Assembly (NCBI GenBank): GCA_964483175.1 | Contig: CAZAAT010000028.1 | Coordinates: 1-28,187 of the forward strand | DNA: 28,187 bases | Reading direction: 5' to 3' | DNA from: JAAYHC01 sp964483175 | GTDB taxonomy: Bacteria > Bacillota > UBA5301 | Part shown: in pieces, positions 15,286 through 22,802 of the stretch | Position numbering within the stretch: position 1 is the stretch's first letter | Layout of the letters: each line of letters starts with the position of its first letter | Notes under the pieces: model-generated | What the model was told of the DNA's origin: nothing | The model's input: only the letters and a program-made list of their open reading frames with translations | The model's database searches: none | Translations under genes and position numbers: made by a program

Positions 15286-16612
15286 GAGCCTCCCCTCCCC
15301 CCTTACAAATCTCCTTTGCCTGTTTGATCAGCATGGCCAACGGACGTTTGGCCGGGCAAATATAGGCACACGAACCACATTCGATACAGTACAGCACGCC
15401 TGCCTGTTCTGCCTCTTGCCACCACTGTTTTTCGGCCAAGCGAGCCAGATGTAAAGGCTCTAGAGCCATAGGACAGGCATCAACACAGCGGGCACAACGG
15501 ATACACGGTGTTTGTCGAATTGGCTGGATATCCGCCTCGCCAAAAACTAAGATCCCCGAGGTTCCCTTGGTGACGGGCGCTTGATCATCGAGCTGAGCCT
15601 CGCCCATCATCGGACCTCCAAGGATAATTGCTTTAATCGGTGCCTTTACCCCGCCCGCATAATCAAGCAGATCTCGAATCGGTGTCCCTAAACGAACCAG
15701 ATAGTTGCCTGGTTCGTTGACGATTGAGCCGGTCACAGTGACTACGCGTTCAATTAGTGGTTTTGCATAGCGGATAGCTTCGGCCAAAGCATACGCGGTA
15801 GCCACATTATGAACCAAGGTGCCCACATTTGCCGGCAAACCACCTGGTGGAACTCGTCGTCCGGTGATGGCCCAGATCAATTGTTTTTCAGCGCCTTGTG
15901 GATATCGGGTGGGAACCTGGCGAACCTCAGCCGTAGTATTGTTGATTATTGACCCATATGGCCGGAGTTGGGCTTCGGTCAAGGCAGCCGCCAGCGCTTT
16001 AGCTGCATCTGGCTTGTTATCTTCAACAACGATAACGATGCGAACAGCCCGTAAAGCCTGGGCCATCGCATATGCTCCAAAGACAATTTCCTGGCTTTTT
16101 TCCAGCATCAAGCGGTGGTCTGCGGTAAGATACGGTTCACATTCGCAGCCGTTGAGAATTAAAGTGTTCACCCATTGGCCAGCGGGTGGAGCAAGTTTAA
16201 CCGCCGTGGGAAATGTAGCCCCGCCAAGTCCAACTACTCCCGCCCTCCGCGCAATGATCCGAATTTGCTCAGCGTCAATTTTATCCAAATTATGCCATTT
16301 ACCTGCAGGTATCTCGCGTATCAATTCACGATTTGCCGACTCAATTTCAATGAATTCTGCGGCCACCTTTGTAACTGTACCGGAGACGCTAGCATGTATT
16401 GGCGCGCTGATGAAGGCATCGGAGTTGGCCACGATCTGACCAGCCTCAACCTGCTCACCCACTTTAACAACGGGTTTGGCTGGTTCGCCCAGATGCTGCT
16501 GTAGCGGCAAAATGACTCGAGGTGGAATTGGCGCCGAAACAATCGGCCTAGTCGCAGTTGTTTCTTTGTGATCTTTCGGATGGACCCCACCCCGAAATGG
16601 TCTCCATAACAT
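15242..16612 (-). CDS. rnfC: Rnf complex NADH/ferredoxin-side subunit RnfC
   Basis: 456 residues. This peripheral cytoplasmic subunit exchanges electrons with NAD(H). It begins with the FRGGVHPKDHKE motif, carries the flavin/nucleotide loop GLGGATFP (129-135) and has NGCECEPYLTADHRLM. Two [4Fe-4S] sets lie near the C-terminus: C370, C373, C376, C380 and C409, C412, C415, C419. The C-terminus is short, without the long Ala/Lys-rich tail of proteobacterial RnfC. It is the first gene of rnfCDGEA. GGGGGGAAG lies ahead of the ATG, and a possible promoter with a palindromic site is at 16643-16671. Confidence 0.95.
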   Translation of the reverse strand: MLWRPFRGGVHPKDHKETTATRPIVSAPIPPRVILPLQQHLGEPAKPVVKVGEQVEAGQIVANSDAFISAPIHASVSGTVTKVAAEFIEIESANRELIREIPAGKWHNLDKIDAEQIRIIARRAGVVGLGGATFPTAVKLAPPAGQWVNTLILNGCECEPYLTADHRLMLEKSQEIVFGAYAMAQALRAVRIVIVVEDNKPDAAKALAAALTEAQLRPYGSIINNTTAEVRQVPTRYPQGAEKQLIWAITGRRVPPGGLPANVGTLVHNVATAYALAEAIRYAKPLIERVVTVTGSIVNEPGNYLVRLGTPIRDLLDYAGGVKAPIKAIILGGPMMGEAQLDDQAPVTKGTSGILVFGEADIQPIRQTPCIRCARCVDACPMALEPLHLARLAEKQWWQEAEQAGVLYCIECGSCAYICPAKRPLAMLIKQAKEICKGGGEAHANQTSSPASAASA

Positions 16613-16642
16613 TGCTACCCACTTCCCCCCATAGGCAACCCC

Positions 16643-16671
16643 ATTATATTTTATGTGATATAATTCACGAT
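16643..16671 (-). promoter_or_regulatory. Possible rnf promoter with Crp/Fnr-like palindrome
   Basis: On the minus strand a perfect TATAAT lies at 16648-16643. Just upstream is CGTGA-N6-TCACA (16669-16654), close to the TGTGA-N6-TCACA pattern of Crp/Fnr-family operators. The -35 is poor (ATCGTG). The palindrome would cover the spacer, more like a repressor site than a class II activator site. Confidence 0.4.
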
Positions 16672-16787
16672 TATTAATATATGTATTCGCCAGGGGTACT
16701 GTTTCATCCTTCCAATAAATGACTATTTTCTCAATTGTATGATTTTTTAGGGTTTCCCGGGTCAGTCTCGGGTAAAGATTGGTCAGT

Positions 16788-16810
16788 AAAAAGAGTTACC
16801 ATGGGTGAAC
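16788..16810 (-). terminator. Weak terminator after the M23 gene
   Basis: On the minus strand GTT-C-ACC, a 3-base loop and GGT-AAC (16810-16795), followed by TCTTTTT. The stem is short with a bulged C. Position right after the stop at 16815 supports it. Confidence 0.4.
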
Positions 16811-16814
16811 GGAA

Positions 16815-17876
16815 TTAGTAAAGTTTTTTCTTGCTTGGCAACCAGGATAAGGGGTCCACTGTAATCCCGTTGACCTTAATCCGAAAATCTAAGTGCGGAC
16901 CGGTAGAAATGCCCGTACTACCGGATTTAGCAATGAGTTGTCCCTTTTGTACGAGATCACCTTCTTTAACTAATAGCTTGGAGTTATGGCCATACCAGGT
17001 GGTAACCCCACCCCCATGGTCAATAACGACCCCCAAACCAAAACCGTCCATATCACCGGCCCGGATAACTTTTCCGGAACCCGCAGCCAGAATTGAAGTT
17101 CCGGTTGGTACGGCAATATCGATTCCACCATGAAACTGCCGATTTTTATAAATCGGATGAGTTCGCCAGCCGTAACCGGAGGAGATTGGTCCAATTACCG
17201 GCCAAACCAAACTTCCTGGCTCGGCAACCTCCCGTGGTGTCGGCACCAGGAGACGTTGCCCAACTCTTAACAAAGATGGGTTCTTTAGCTTGTTGGCTTC
17301 AGTGATCGCCGTGATCGTAGTATTAAATCTCTTAGCGATCACATAGGTGCTCTCCCCCGGTTGGACCTGATAAGTCATCATTACCGGGCTACCGATGCTT
17401 GGTTCGGCGTTGGTATTGCCAGTTCTATTTGCCTGAAAGGACTTGGTTGGGATGATCAGTTTTTGCCCGATATAAATCCGGTGATCTGTGAGATCGTTAG
17501 CATCCATGATATCTGCAACGCTTGCACCATATTTGACGGCTAATACACTTAAGGAATCTCCTCTGGCTACTTGATGCACCAGGTGTCCTCCGAGGGATTC
17601 CAAGGCCTGCCAAGTCGCTGGGCCAACAATCCCATCAGCCAACAGTCCGGAATCTTGCTGGAAAGTACGGACTGCTAATTCGGTTCGCTGGCCGAATTTG
17701 CCGTCGATTGTCAGATCGTACCCCAGGGAATCCAGAATCTGCTGCAGCCGTACGACCGCAGCGCCGGTCATTTCTCTTTTCAGGACTGGGCTTTCTGTCG
17801 CCCAAACTACCCCAGTTGTAACAATGGTGATGATGACGATTAGTATCAAGATCCGCAGGCTTTTGGGCACGTACAC
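16815..17876 (-). CDS. Membrane-anchored PG-binding/LysM/M23 peptidase-like protein
   Basis: 353 residues: N-terminal membrane helix (about 7-24), PG_binding_1 (about 33-93, FGQRTELAVRTFQQDSGLLADGIVG), LysM 1 (about 100-143), LysM 2 (about 168-212) and an M23/LytM domain (about 233-345). LytM-type peptidases cut peptide cross-links with Zn held by His, Asp and His. Here H249 and D253 (HGGID), H297 (YGH) and H328 are present, but the last Zn ligand of the usual HLH is Asp330 (PHLD). It may use Asp as ligand or be a non-catalytic cell-wall binder. The start is GTG at 17876, 5 bases after GGGGGAG. It is probably in one unit with the YdjM-like gene upstream, 115 bases away. Confidence 0.93.
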   Translation of the reverse strand: MYVPKSLRILILIVIITIVTTGVVWATESPVLKREMTGAAVVRLQQILDSLGYDLTIDGKFGQRTELAVRTFQQDSGLLADGIVGPATWQALESLGGHLVHQVARGDSLSVLAVKYGASVADIMDANDLTDHRIYIGQKLIIPTKSFQANRTGNTNAEPSIGSPVMMTYQVQPGESTYVIAKRFNTTITAITEANKLKNPSLLRVGQRLLVPTPREVAEPGSLVWPVIGPISSGYGWRTHPIYKNRQFHGGIDIAVPTGTSILAAGSGKVIRAGDMDGFGLGVVIDHGGGVTTWYGHNSKLLVKEGDLVQKGQLIAKSGSTGISTGPHLDFRIKVNGITVDPLSWLPSKKKLY

Positions 17877-17991
17877 TAGTTCTCCCCCTTGGTCATTTGG
17901 TCCCAATATTACTAAATTCAAGGGGTAGTGAATTAATGACAATTTGCCGTGAAAAAATGGACGGCCGGCGCAAATATTCGAGGTTTCCTAA

Positions 17992-18465
17992 TTAAAAAGC
18001 GATTTTAAAACAAAGTGTTGAAACCCCTAGCTCCATGATTAAAGCTGTATTTGGTTCGGCTTTTGGCTGGTGGATGAGTCCGGTGTGGGTAGGGTAATAA
18101 CTTCTTGCGATAAGCCCAGTTTTCTTTAGGGTATGCTCCAAATCCGGCAGCATCCCCGCTAGTCCTCCGATAATCGCGATTAGGTTATCACCCTCCTCAC
18201 TATTAAATAATTTATAGGCATAAACCACTGCTCCGACCGCGGTCACCAGCGAGATACCCTTCACACTATCATTGTGCGGAATAGCATCTAAAAGGGCATG
18301 ACTTGATAACCCAACCAGAATAGCTGAAAGTTCATTCTTTGCCAACACCTGGGACATACTAGAACCGAAGACGAAATGAGTCCCCGGGGTCATTGCTTCT
18401 AGCTCAATTGTTAGCACGCTGATACAGCTGACAACCATCACTAATATTAGAATAATTCGTCGCAC
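17992..18465 (-). CDS. YdjM/YfhO-like membrane metal-dependent hydrolase family protein
   Basis: 157 residues with two or three hydrophobic stretches. The family's histidine/acid pattern is visible: H30 in TPGTHFVFGS, H56 and D60 in SSHALLD, H64 in IPH, PDLEH (107-111) and H127/H132 in PTHTGLIHQ. These residues suggest a metal site at the membrane; the substrate of the family is not well defined and some members are linked to LexA regulation. I choose GTG 18465 with GAGTGG 6 bases upstream. Longer starts would run over the divergent molbindin gene. The 109 bases between them hold an inverted repeat. Confidence 0.75.
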   Translation of the reverse strand: MRRIILILVMVVSCISVLTIELEAMTPGTHFVFGSSMSQVLAKNELSAILVGLSSHALLDAIPHNDSVKGISLVTAVGAVVYAYKLFNSEEGDNLIAIIGGLAGMLPDLEHTLKKTGLIARSYYPTHTGLIHQPKAEPNTALIMELGVSTLCFKIAF

Positions 18466-18510
18466 TATTAACCACTCTAACCATATTAAGCTACATTGAC
18501 CGATTCTTAA

Positions 18511-18534
18511 CCAGTATACCAAGTCTTGGACTGG
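18511..18534. promoter_or_regulatory. Nested inverted repeat, candidate operator
   Basis: CCAGT (18511-18515), ATA, CCAAG (18519-18523), T, CTTGG (18525-18529), ACTGG (18530-18534). Inner and outer arms are both perfect. It lies in the divergent region, 40 bases before the molbindin ATG and 46 before the YdjM-like GTG. There is no T-run, so an operator or leader hairpin is more likely than a terminator. Confidence 0.45.
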
Positions 18535-18574
18535 CATGACCGTGGCAAATTCTACCTTGATCGGAGGTGATACG

Positions 18575-18793
18575 ATGGAGGCGGGGGTCCGCAATAAATT
18601 TGTCGGCAAAATTGCCGAAATCAAAAAAGATAACTTGATGGCCGAGGTGAAAATGGCGGTAGATGGCTGAGTTGATCCGCCACTAGTTACGTCCGTGATG
18701 ACGAACGAGAGTTTACAAGAGGTTGGCTTTCAAGAGGGTGACCAAGTCGAAGCGCTGGTGAAAGCAGTTAACGTCGTTTTTGTTAAACGCTAG
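18575..18793 (+). CDS. Mop/TOBE molybdate-binding-like protein with in-frame TGA (candidate selenoprotein)
   Basis: Reading from ATG 18575 (GGAGGTGA 4 bases upstream) gives a molbindin-like sequence: residues 1-31 are VRNKFVGKIAEIKK then MAEVKMAVDG. A TGA follows at 18668-18670, and the same frame continues VDPPLVTSVMTNESLQEVG and GDQVEALVKAVNVVFVKR to TAG 18791. Both halves match one Mop domain (72 codons with the TGA), which in other proteins binds molybdate or tungstate oxyanions. Each half alone would be a half-domain. A hairpin at 18683-18709 has the spacing and loop of a bacterial SECIS, so selenocysteine at residue 32 is plausible. Alternatives are a nonsense mutation or a sequencing error. 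A terminator follows at 18819. Confidence 0.65.
18683..18709 (+). other. Candidate bacterial SECIS hairpin
   Basis: Arms: CGTC (18690-18693) with GACG (18700-18703); GTT (18686-18688) with AAC (18704-18706) across a bulged A at 18689; CT with AG below an A-G mismatch. The apical loop of six bases (18694-18699) has G as second base and starts 24 bases after the TGA, inside the range reported for bacterial SECIS elements. Confidence 0.4.
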
Positions 18794-18818
18794 GCCTGAA
18801 AGACTTAATTGCAATCTT

Positions 18819-18857
18819 GGGCAAAGCCCCATTATACTGGGCCTTGCCCTTGTCTCT
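18819..18857 (+). terminator. Terminator after the molbindin gene
   Basis: GGGCAA-A-GCCC (18819-18829), loop, GGGC-C-TTGCCC (18839-18849), followed by TTGTCTCTT. The stem is 10 bp with one mismatch; the T-run is imperfect. It could also stop minus-strand transcription. Confidence 0.65.
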
Positions 18858-18861
18858 TATA

Positions 18862-18906
18862 CTAAACCAATGATTGTCTCCGCCATGGAGTGTTCTCCTT
18901 CTCCAT
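18862..18906 (-). CDS. Possible 14-residue peptide with perfect ribosome site
   Basis: On the minus strand ATG 18906 encodes MEKENTPWRRQSLV and stops at TAG 18864-18862. AAAGGAGGAG lies 5 bases upstream of the ATG. The ORF sits inside the 18878-18911 hairpin and just ahead of the 18819-18849 hairpin, as leader peptides do. No gene of matching strand follows closely, so it may be chance. Confidence 0.2.
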   Translation of the reverse strand: MEKENTPWRRQSLV

Positions 18907-18911
18907 CGGAG
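18878..18911. repeat. Strong hairpin upstream of the secretin gene
   Basis: CTCCG (18878-18882), CC bulge, ATGGAG (18885-18890), 10-base loop, CTCCAT (18901-18906), CGGAG (18907-18911). Eleven paired bases in two helices. On the plus strand it is followed by a pyrimidine stretch CTCCTCCTTT. Role unknown: terminator, operator or leader structure. Confidence 0.5.
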
Positions 18912-19036
18912 CTCCTCCTTTAATAGTCAATACCTAATTCTAGTTAATAACCTAAAAACGGAAAAAAAGGTATTTATAGCCATTTGGCGAAGGTGGTTTT
19001 ACCGAAAATCTATTGCACCCTATGGGGGGAAGCCTT

Positions 19037-20221
19037 ATGGCCAAAAAAATATTGTTACTGCTCGTACTTTTGGCTGCAGGCAGTGCCGGGGTAGCTGCCA
19101 CCGAGGTTAATCAACCGACGGTAACCATCATGCTCTTTGAAACGGATATCCGTGACGCCCTCAACGAGATCTCGTTACAGACCGGTATAAATCTAGTGCC
19201 TGACCAGACCGTATCCGGTACGGTGACCGCCGATATCGTGGAGGTCCCGCTTGAGGAAGCTCTTCGTCTGATCTTAATCGGAGGCGGCTATACCTTTCGT
19301 AAGATCGATGATTTCTACCTAATCGGACTGGCTGACCCTCGTAGCTCGACTTTCGGGTCATTGGTTGATACAGAGATTATCACCTTACACCATACTTCAG
19401 TTGAGCAGGTCTTGGCCTTGCTGCCATCTTTTCTGCAGCAGTATGTTAAAGGGGATCGTCAGACAAACCTGCTCAGTGTCACCGCTCCTCCGAGCGAGAT
19501 AGAAAGAGTGCGAGCCTTTATTAATCAGGTAGATAAGCCTTCGAAACAGGTCGAGATCCAAGTTGTAATCACCGAGATCTCATCGCAGACCATTCAAGAG
19601 CTTGGCGGCAATCTGCTTGAATTCGAGGCTCAACAAGGCCAACAGTTCAACCCAAACTGGACCGGATCTCTTACTTGGTCAGCCGGCACCATGACCATCG
19701 ACACGGATATCTTCGGATCACTCTTAACTCAATTGCGTCTGTTAGAATCAGAGCAAAAAGCGAAGATCCATGCTGACCCTAAGCTCTTGCTCGCCGATGG
19801 GCAGAGCGCCGACTTATTCTCCGGTGATCGGCAGATCCTGCTAATCAGGCCTGATGACGACTACAGTGTAACGTCTCGGATCGAACGCATCGAGGTTGGC
19901 TTGGCCCTTAAGATTCAAGCCGATTTGGTCGGTCAGGACGAGGTAATCCTTAAGCTAGCCCCGGAGATCAGCTACTTTGTCAATGAAGCCAGACCAGACC
20001 TGATCGTTAAACGCAATTCCCTCACCACCACTGTTAGACTTAAAAGCGGCCAAACAGCAACCTTAGCCGGCCTAACCCTTCAAGATACTTCAGCCTATAC
20101 TAAGCAGACACCGATAATTGGCAGTATTCCGCTGATCAAATGGCTGTTCCGCACTGATGTCGACCGGCAAAGTGACAAAGAACTATTGATTTTTGTCACT
20201 CCGGTCATCCAAGAGGAGTGA
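19037..20221 (+). CDS. Short secretin-like outer-membrane channel protein
   Basis: 394 residues with signal peptide (MAKKILLLLVLLAAG, cleavage near VAA). An STN/N0-like domain (about 28-98; FETDIRDALNEISLQTGINLV) is followed by one N1-like ring domain (about 112-170; VEQVLALLPSFL ... VRAFINQVDKP) and the secretin core (about 172-392). The core has VEIQVVITEI, ADPKLLLADGQSADLFSGD, PIIGSIPLIKWLFR and KELLIFVTPVI, all hallmark secretin motifs. Secretins form 12-15-fold pores in outer membranes for type II/III secretion and type IV pili. This one is shorter than GspD or PilQ. GGGGGGAAG precedes ATG 19037. Next gene starts 8 bases after the stop. No GspE/PilB, GspF or PilMNO homologue lies in the window. 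Confidence 0.92.
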   Translation: MAKKILLLLVLLAAGSAGVAATEVNQPTVTIMLFETDIRDALNEISLQTGINLVPDQTVSGTVTADIVEVPLEEALRLILIGGGYTFRKIDDFYLIGLADPRSSTFGSLVDTEIITLHHTSVEQVLALLPSFLQQYVKGDRQTNLLSVTAPPSEIERVRAFINQVDKPSKQVEIQVVITEISSQTIQELGGNLLEFEAQQGQQFNPNWTGSLTWSAGTMTIDTDIFGSLLTQLRLLESEQKAKIHADPKLLLADGQSADLFSGDRQILLIRPDDDYSVTSRIERIEVGLALKIQADLVGQDEVILKLAPEISYFVNEARPDLIVKRNSLTTTVRLKSGQTATLAGLTLQDTSAYTKQTPIIGSIPLIKWLFRTDVDRQSDKELLIFVTPVIQEE

Positions 20222-20228
20222 GGGTCGG

Positions 20229-21482
20229 TTGATTAAATCACCAAAATCAGCGGCCATTACTATTTGGATACTGGCATTAGCAATCACTTCTGGTGGTGCA
20301 TTTGCAGCAACCACGGATAACATCATTATTTACTCGTTGGGTTTCTTGCGCCTTAACGCACAGGCTACTGCGGCGGTTAAAGGCCAATTAAGCCTCGTTT
20401 CCCCTACTAATCTCGAAACAGGTTGGCAAATCTACAGCAGCCCCGAACTGGCCAAAATCGTTATCGCTAATCAGCAGGAAATTACTGCCCAATTAAAAGG
20501 GGTGCGTACTAACCGTCAAGACTCTCTCCTCTACCATTCTTGGCTGGCCTCAGCCAATACAGAGCCGATCTCAGTCAGACTTGAAGAGTCTATCTTTACC
20601 GGCACCGAATATGTGGACAAACTCCTAACCAATTTTGAATTATCGCTCGCTCCGCTTACGGTTAACCGGGACAGCAGAGAAGTGTTAACTCAAGTAGGCC
20701 TCAGATATCAGTCGCCTGCAGGCGAATTTAGCGAGGCTAGCTCGACCGTCTGGTTGAGCAGGCAAGCCGCAAACCCGATAATGCTCGTAGCCAAAAATAT
20801 TTCCGGGTCAGAACAGTCTGAAACAGAGTTTTTTGCCCTCTGCGCTGGAGCAAGCATCATTCCAGCTACCGAGCTGCTAGCTTCAGGGCCGGTACTCTCC
20901 TACGGTGATATCGAAGGAATTCGTGAATTTGTTTCCACTAGGTTTGAACCAACTCCACGCCATGACATGAAGATCGGTCTGCTCTACTCCAACCCCAAAA
21001 TCGCAGTAAGCGCCAGAATCGATCGATTTTTCGGGGACCGGCACTGCTATTTAGCGCTCAATAACGAACAAACTGCGGCACACGCATCCCTAGGTTTTGA
21101 CCTGCCGATCCAATCCACGCTCAGATTTGCTACCAATTTTAAGACCAGCCACAAAGATAGCGCGGACTTTACTCTCCGCTCCGGCCTGCTCGATAAAACT
21201 GTCCTAGGCAAGCTTCAGCTTGAGGCGGTCTGCTACTTCATTAACATCAATCTTGACGATAAAATGGTCCTCAACTATCCGCATCTTGAGCTGTCGGCGG
21301 CTTTTTCTCAACCTCGTTGGTCCCTCTGGTATACGGGGGAGTTTGCGACAGGATTTTACTCACAGCGGAGTGGAATTGATGTGCTGCTCACATCTCATCT
21401 CACACTTCAAGCTAGTTACTGTTTTGAGGAGGAGAAGGCCAGAAAATATACCCTCGGCCTCTTCTATCGATTCACTAAGTAA
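20229..21482 (+). CDS. Exported probable beta-barrel protein, unknown function
   Basis: 417 residues. I do not recognise a named family. It has a signal peptide (core IWILALAITSGG, likely cleavage AFA|ATT). The second half (about 260-417) alternates polar and hydrophobic residues in short strands: MKIGLLYSN, STLRFATNFK, KLQLEAVCYFININ, WSLWYTGEFATGFY, LTLQASYCFEEE. The last strand is YTLGLFYRFTK, ending near an aromatic residue as outer-membrane barrels do. The first half looks like a soluble beta domain. The start is TTG 20229, after GAGG and 8 bases past the secretin stop. Its position between a secretin and a regulator suggests it works with the secretin. Barrel prediction is by eye. Confidence 0.65.
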   Translation: MIKSPKSAAITIWILALAITSGGAFAATTDNIIIYSLGFLRLNAQATAAVKGQLSLVSPTNLETGWQIYSSPELAKIVIANQQEITAQLKGVRTNRQDSLLYHSWLASANTEPISVRLEESIFTGTEYVDKLLTNFELSLAPLTVNRDSREVLTQVGLRYQSPAGEFSEASSTVWLSRQAANPIMLVAKNISGSEQSETEFFALCAGASIIPATELLASGPVLSYGDIEGIREFVSTRFEPTPRHDMKIGLLYSNPKIAVSARIDRFFGDRHCYLALNNEQTAAHASLGFDLPIQSTLRFATNFKTSHKDSADFTLRSGLLDKTVLGKLQLEAVCYFININLDDKMVLNYPHLELSAAFSQPRWSLWYTGEFATGFYSQRSGIDVLLTSHLTLQASYCFEEEKARKYTLGLFYRFTK

Positions 21483-21497
21483 CGAGGAGGAGTTTGG

Positions 21498-22721
21498 ATG
21501 GGCGAACCTACCCTGAAAATTAACCTTTTGGGTACCTTTCGCCTTGAATTGAAGGGCCAGGAGGTTCCTTTGAATGCCTGGAAATCCAAGAAGGCCATGC
21601 TCTTATGCAAATATTTAGCCTGCCGTCGCGGTAAGAAAGTACAACGAGCAATCCTTGCCGATCTCCTCTGGCCGGAGGCAACCGCTGAAAACCTTGAACA
21701 CAACCTGCACACCGTAGTTTATATGCTCCGGCGTACGTTAGAACCCGAGCTCAAACGCTTCCAACCGTCGAAATTTATTAGCCATTGCAATGGGTTGTAT
21801 TGGTTCAGAGCCGATGCGCCCTGTGTGATTGACACCGAAGAGTTTGAGCGCCTTATTCAGCTGGGCAACGACTTAATAACGGTCAACCCCCAGCAAGCTT
21901 TGAAGTGTTATCTTAAAGCTTTAGAGCTATATAAGGATGATTTTTTGCTGGACGAGTTATATGCCGATTGGGCCGTGGAGTACCGGGTACACTATCGAGA
22001 GTGTTTTCTGGCAACTTCCCTACAAGCCTCACAACTCTTAGCAAAGTATAAGCAAGATTACGTCGGGGCAGTCAGATTATGCCGTCAAGCCCTGCAAAAG
22101 GAGCCTTGTCGAGAAGATCTGCACGAAGCGATCATCTCCTACTGGATTGAGGCCAAACGCTATGATCAAGCGGTAGCCCAATATAAGCAGTGTGAAGAAT
22201 TACTTAACAAAGAATACGGGCTTGAACCGAGCAAAGAGGTCCAAGCTCTATTAACGCAAATACCGTCTGTCACCGAAAAGACTCAGACCAGTAATGTGAG
22301 TGCGGAAGCAGACCGCGGTGCCTTCATCTGTGATGCCACCCTATTTACGCTGATTCATCAGCTTGAACGGCGTCGGCAATCCAGAAACGAAGCACCACTG
22401 CTCATTCTCACGGTATCCACGCCAGAATTTGGGCAAATTCATGAATCCATACTCCTAGCTATGATAGCCGGAGCACTACGCCGGGGGGATGTGGTTGCAA
22501 AAACTGGAGAGGCAGAGTTTCAGGTGTTGCTCGTAGATGTTGAACCCGCTGCTCTGCCAATTATCGAACGCAGGATCAATCGAGCTCTAAAAACTATCGG
22601 CAGCATGCCGGCCAAATTTAGCCATATTGTGGAGTTTTTTCCACTTAACTCTCAAAATATTCTCAAAACCAAGCCTTTGATCGCCAACTCTATATGGGAA
22701 TACTTGGAATTCGCCTGCTAA
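21498..22721 (+). CDS. SARP/BTAD transcriptional regulator with degenerate GGDEF-like C-terminus
   Basis: 407 residues. N-terminal OmpR-type winged helix (about 5-105; LKINLLGTFRLELKG, KKAMLLCKYLACRRGKKVQRAILADLLWPE, HNLHTVVYMLRRTLEP) is followed by the bacterial transcriptional activator (BTAD) TPR-like domain (about 110-255). The tail (about 278-375) matches a diguanylate-cyclase fold in outline: LLAMIAGALRRGDVVAKTGEAEFQVLLVDV corresponds to the segment holding the GGDEF loop. That loop is GEAEF (337-341), so synthesis of c-di-GMP is unlikely, but binding remains possible. GAGGAGGAG precedes the ATG. It is 15 bases after the barrel gene, and a terminator overlaps its stop. Confidence 0.88.
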   Translation: MGEPTLKINLLGTFRLELKGQEVPLNAWKSKKAMLLCKYLACRRGKKVQRAILADLLWPEATAENLEHNLHTVVYMLRRTLEPELKRFQPSKFISHCNGLYWFRADAPCVIDTEEFERLIQLGNDLITVNPQQALKCYLKALELYKDDFLLDELYADWAVEYRVHYRECFLATSLQASQLLAKYKQDYVGAVRLCRQALQKEPCREDLHEAIISYWIEAKRYDQAVAQYKQCEELLNKEYGLEPSKEVQALLTQIPSVTEKTQTSNVSAEADRGAFICDATLFTLIHQLERRRQSRNEAPLLILTVSTPEFGQIHESILLAMIAGALRRGDVVAKTGEAEFQVLLVDVEPAALPIIERRINRALKTIGSMPAKFSHIVEFFPLNSQNILKTKPLIANSIWEYLEFAC

Positions 22722-22735
22722 CGCAGGTCTTTTTT
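22714..22735 (+). terminator. Terminator overlapping the regulator stop codon
   Basis: CCTGC (22714-22718), loop TAAC, GCAGG (22723-22727), then TC and six T. The TAA stop lies in the loop. It closes the secretin-barrel-regulator unit. Confidence 0.8.
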
Positions 22736-22802
22736 ATTTGAACGTCTTTTGACCCCAAACATTATACTTATAGATACCAGATTCGGAAGGTGAACAAGCG
22801 TC

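Noticed and set aside
18575..18670. A 31-residue gene ending at the TGA
   Set aside because: The frame continues as the second half of the same Mop domain, so a stand-alone half-domain is less likely than recoding or mutation.
19037..20221. Component of a complete type II secretion or type IV pilus cluster
   Set aside because: No GspE/PilB ATPase, GspF/PilC, prepilin peptidase or PilMNO homologue anywhere in the window.
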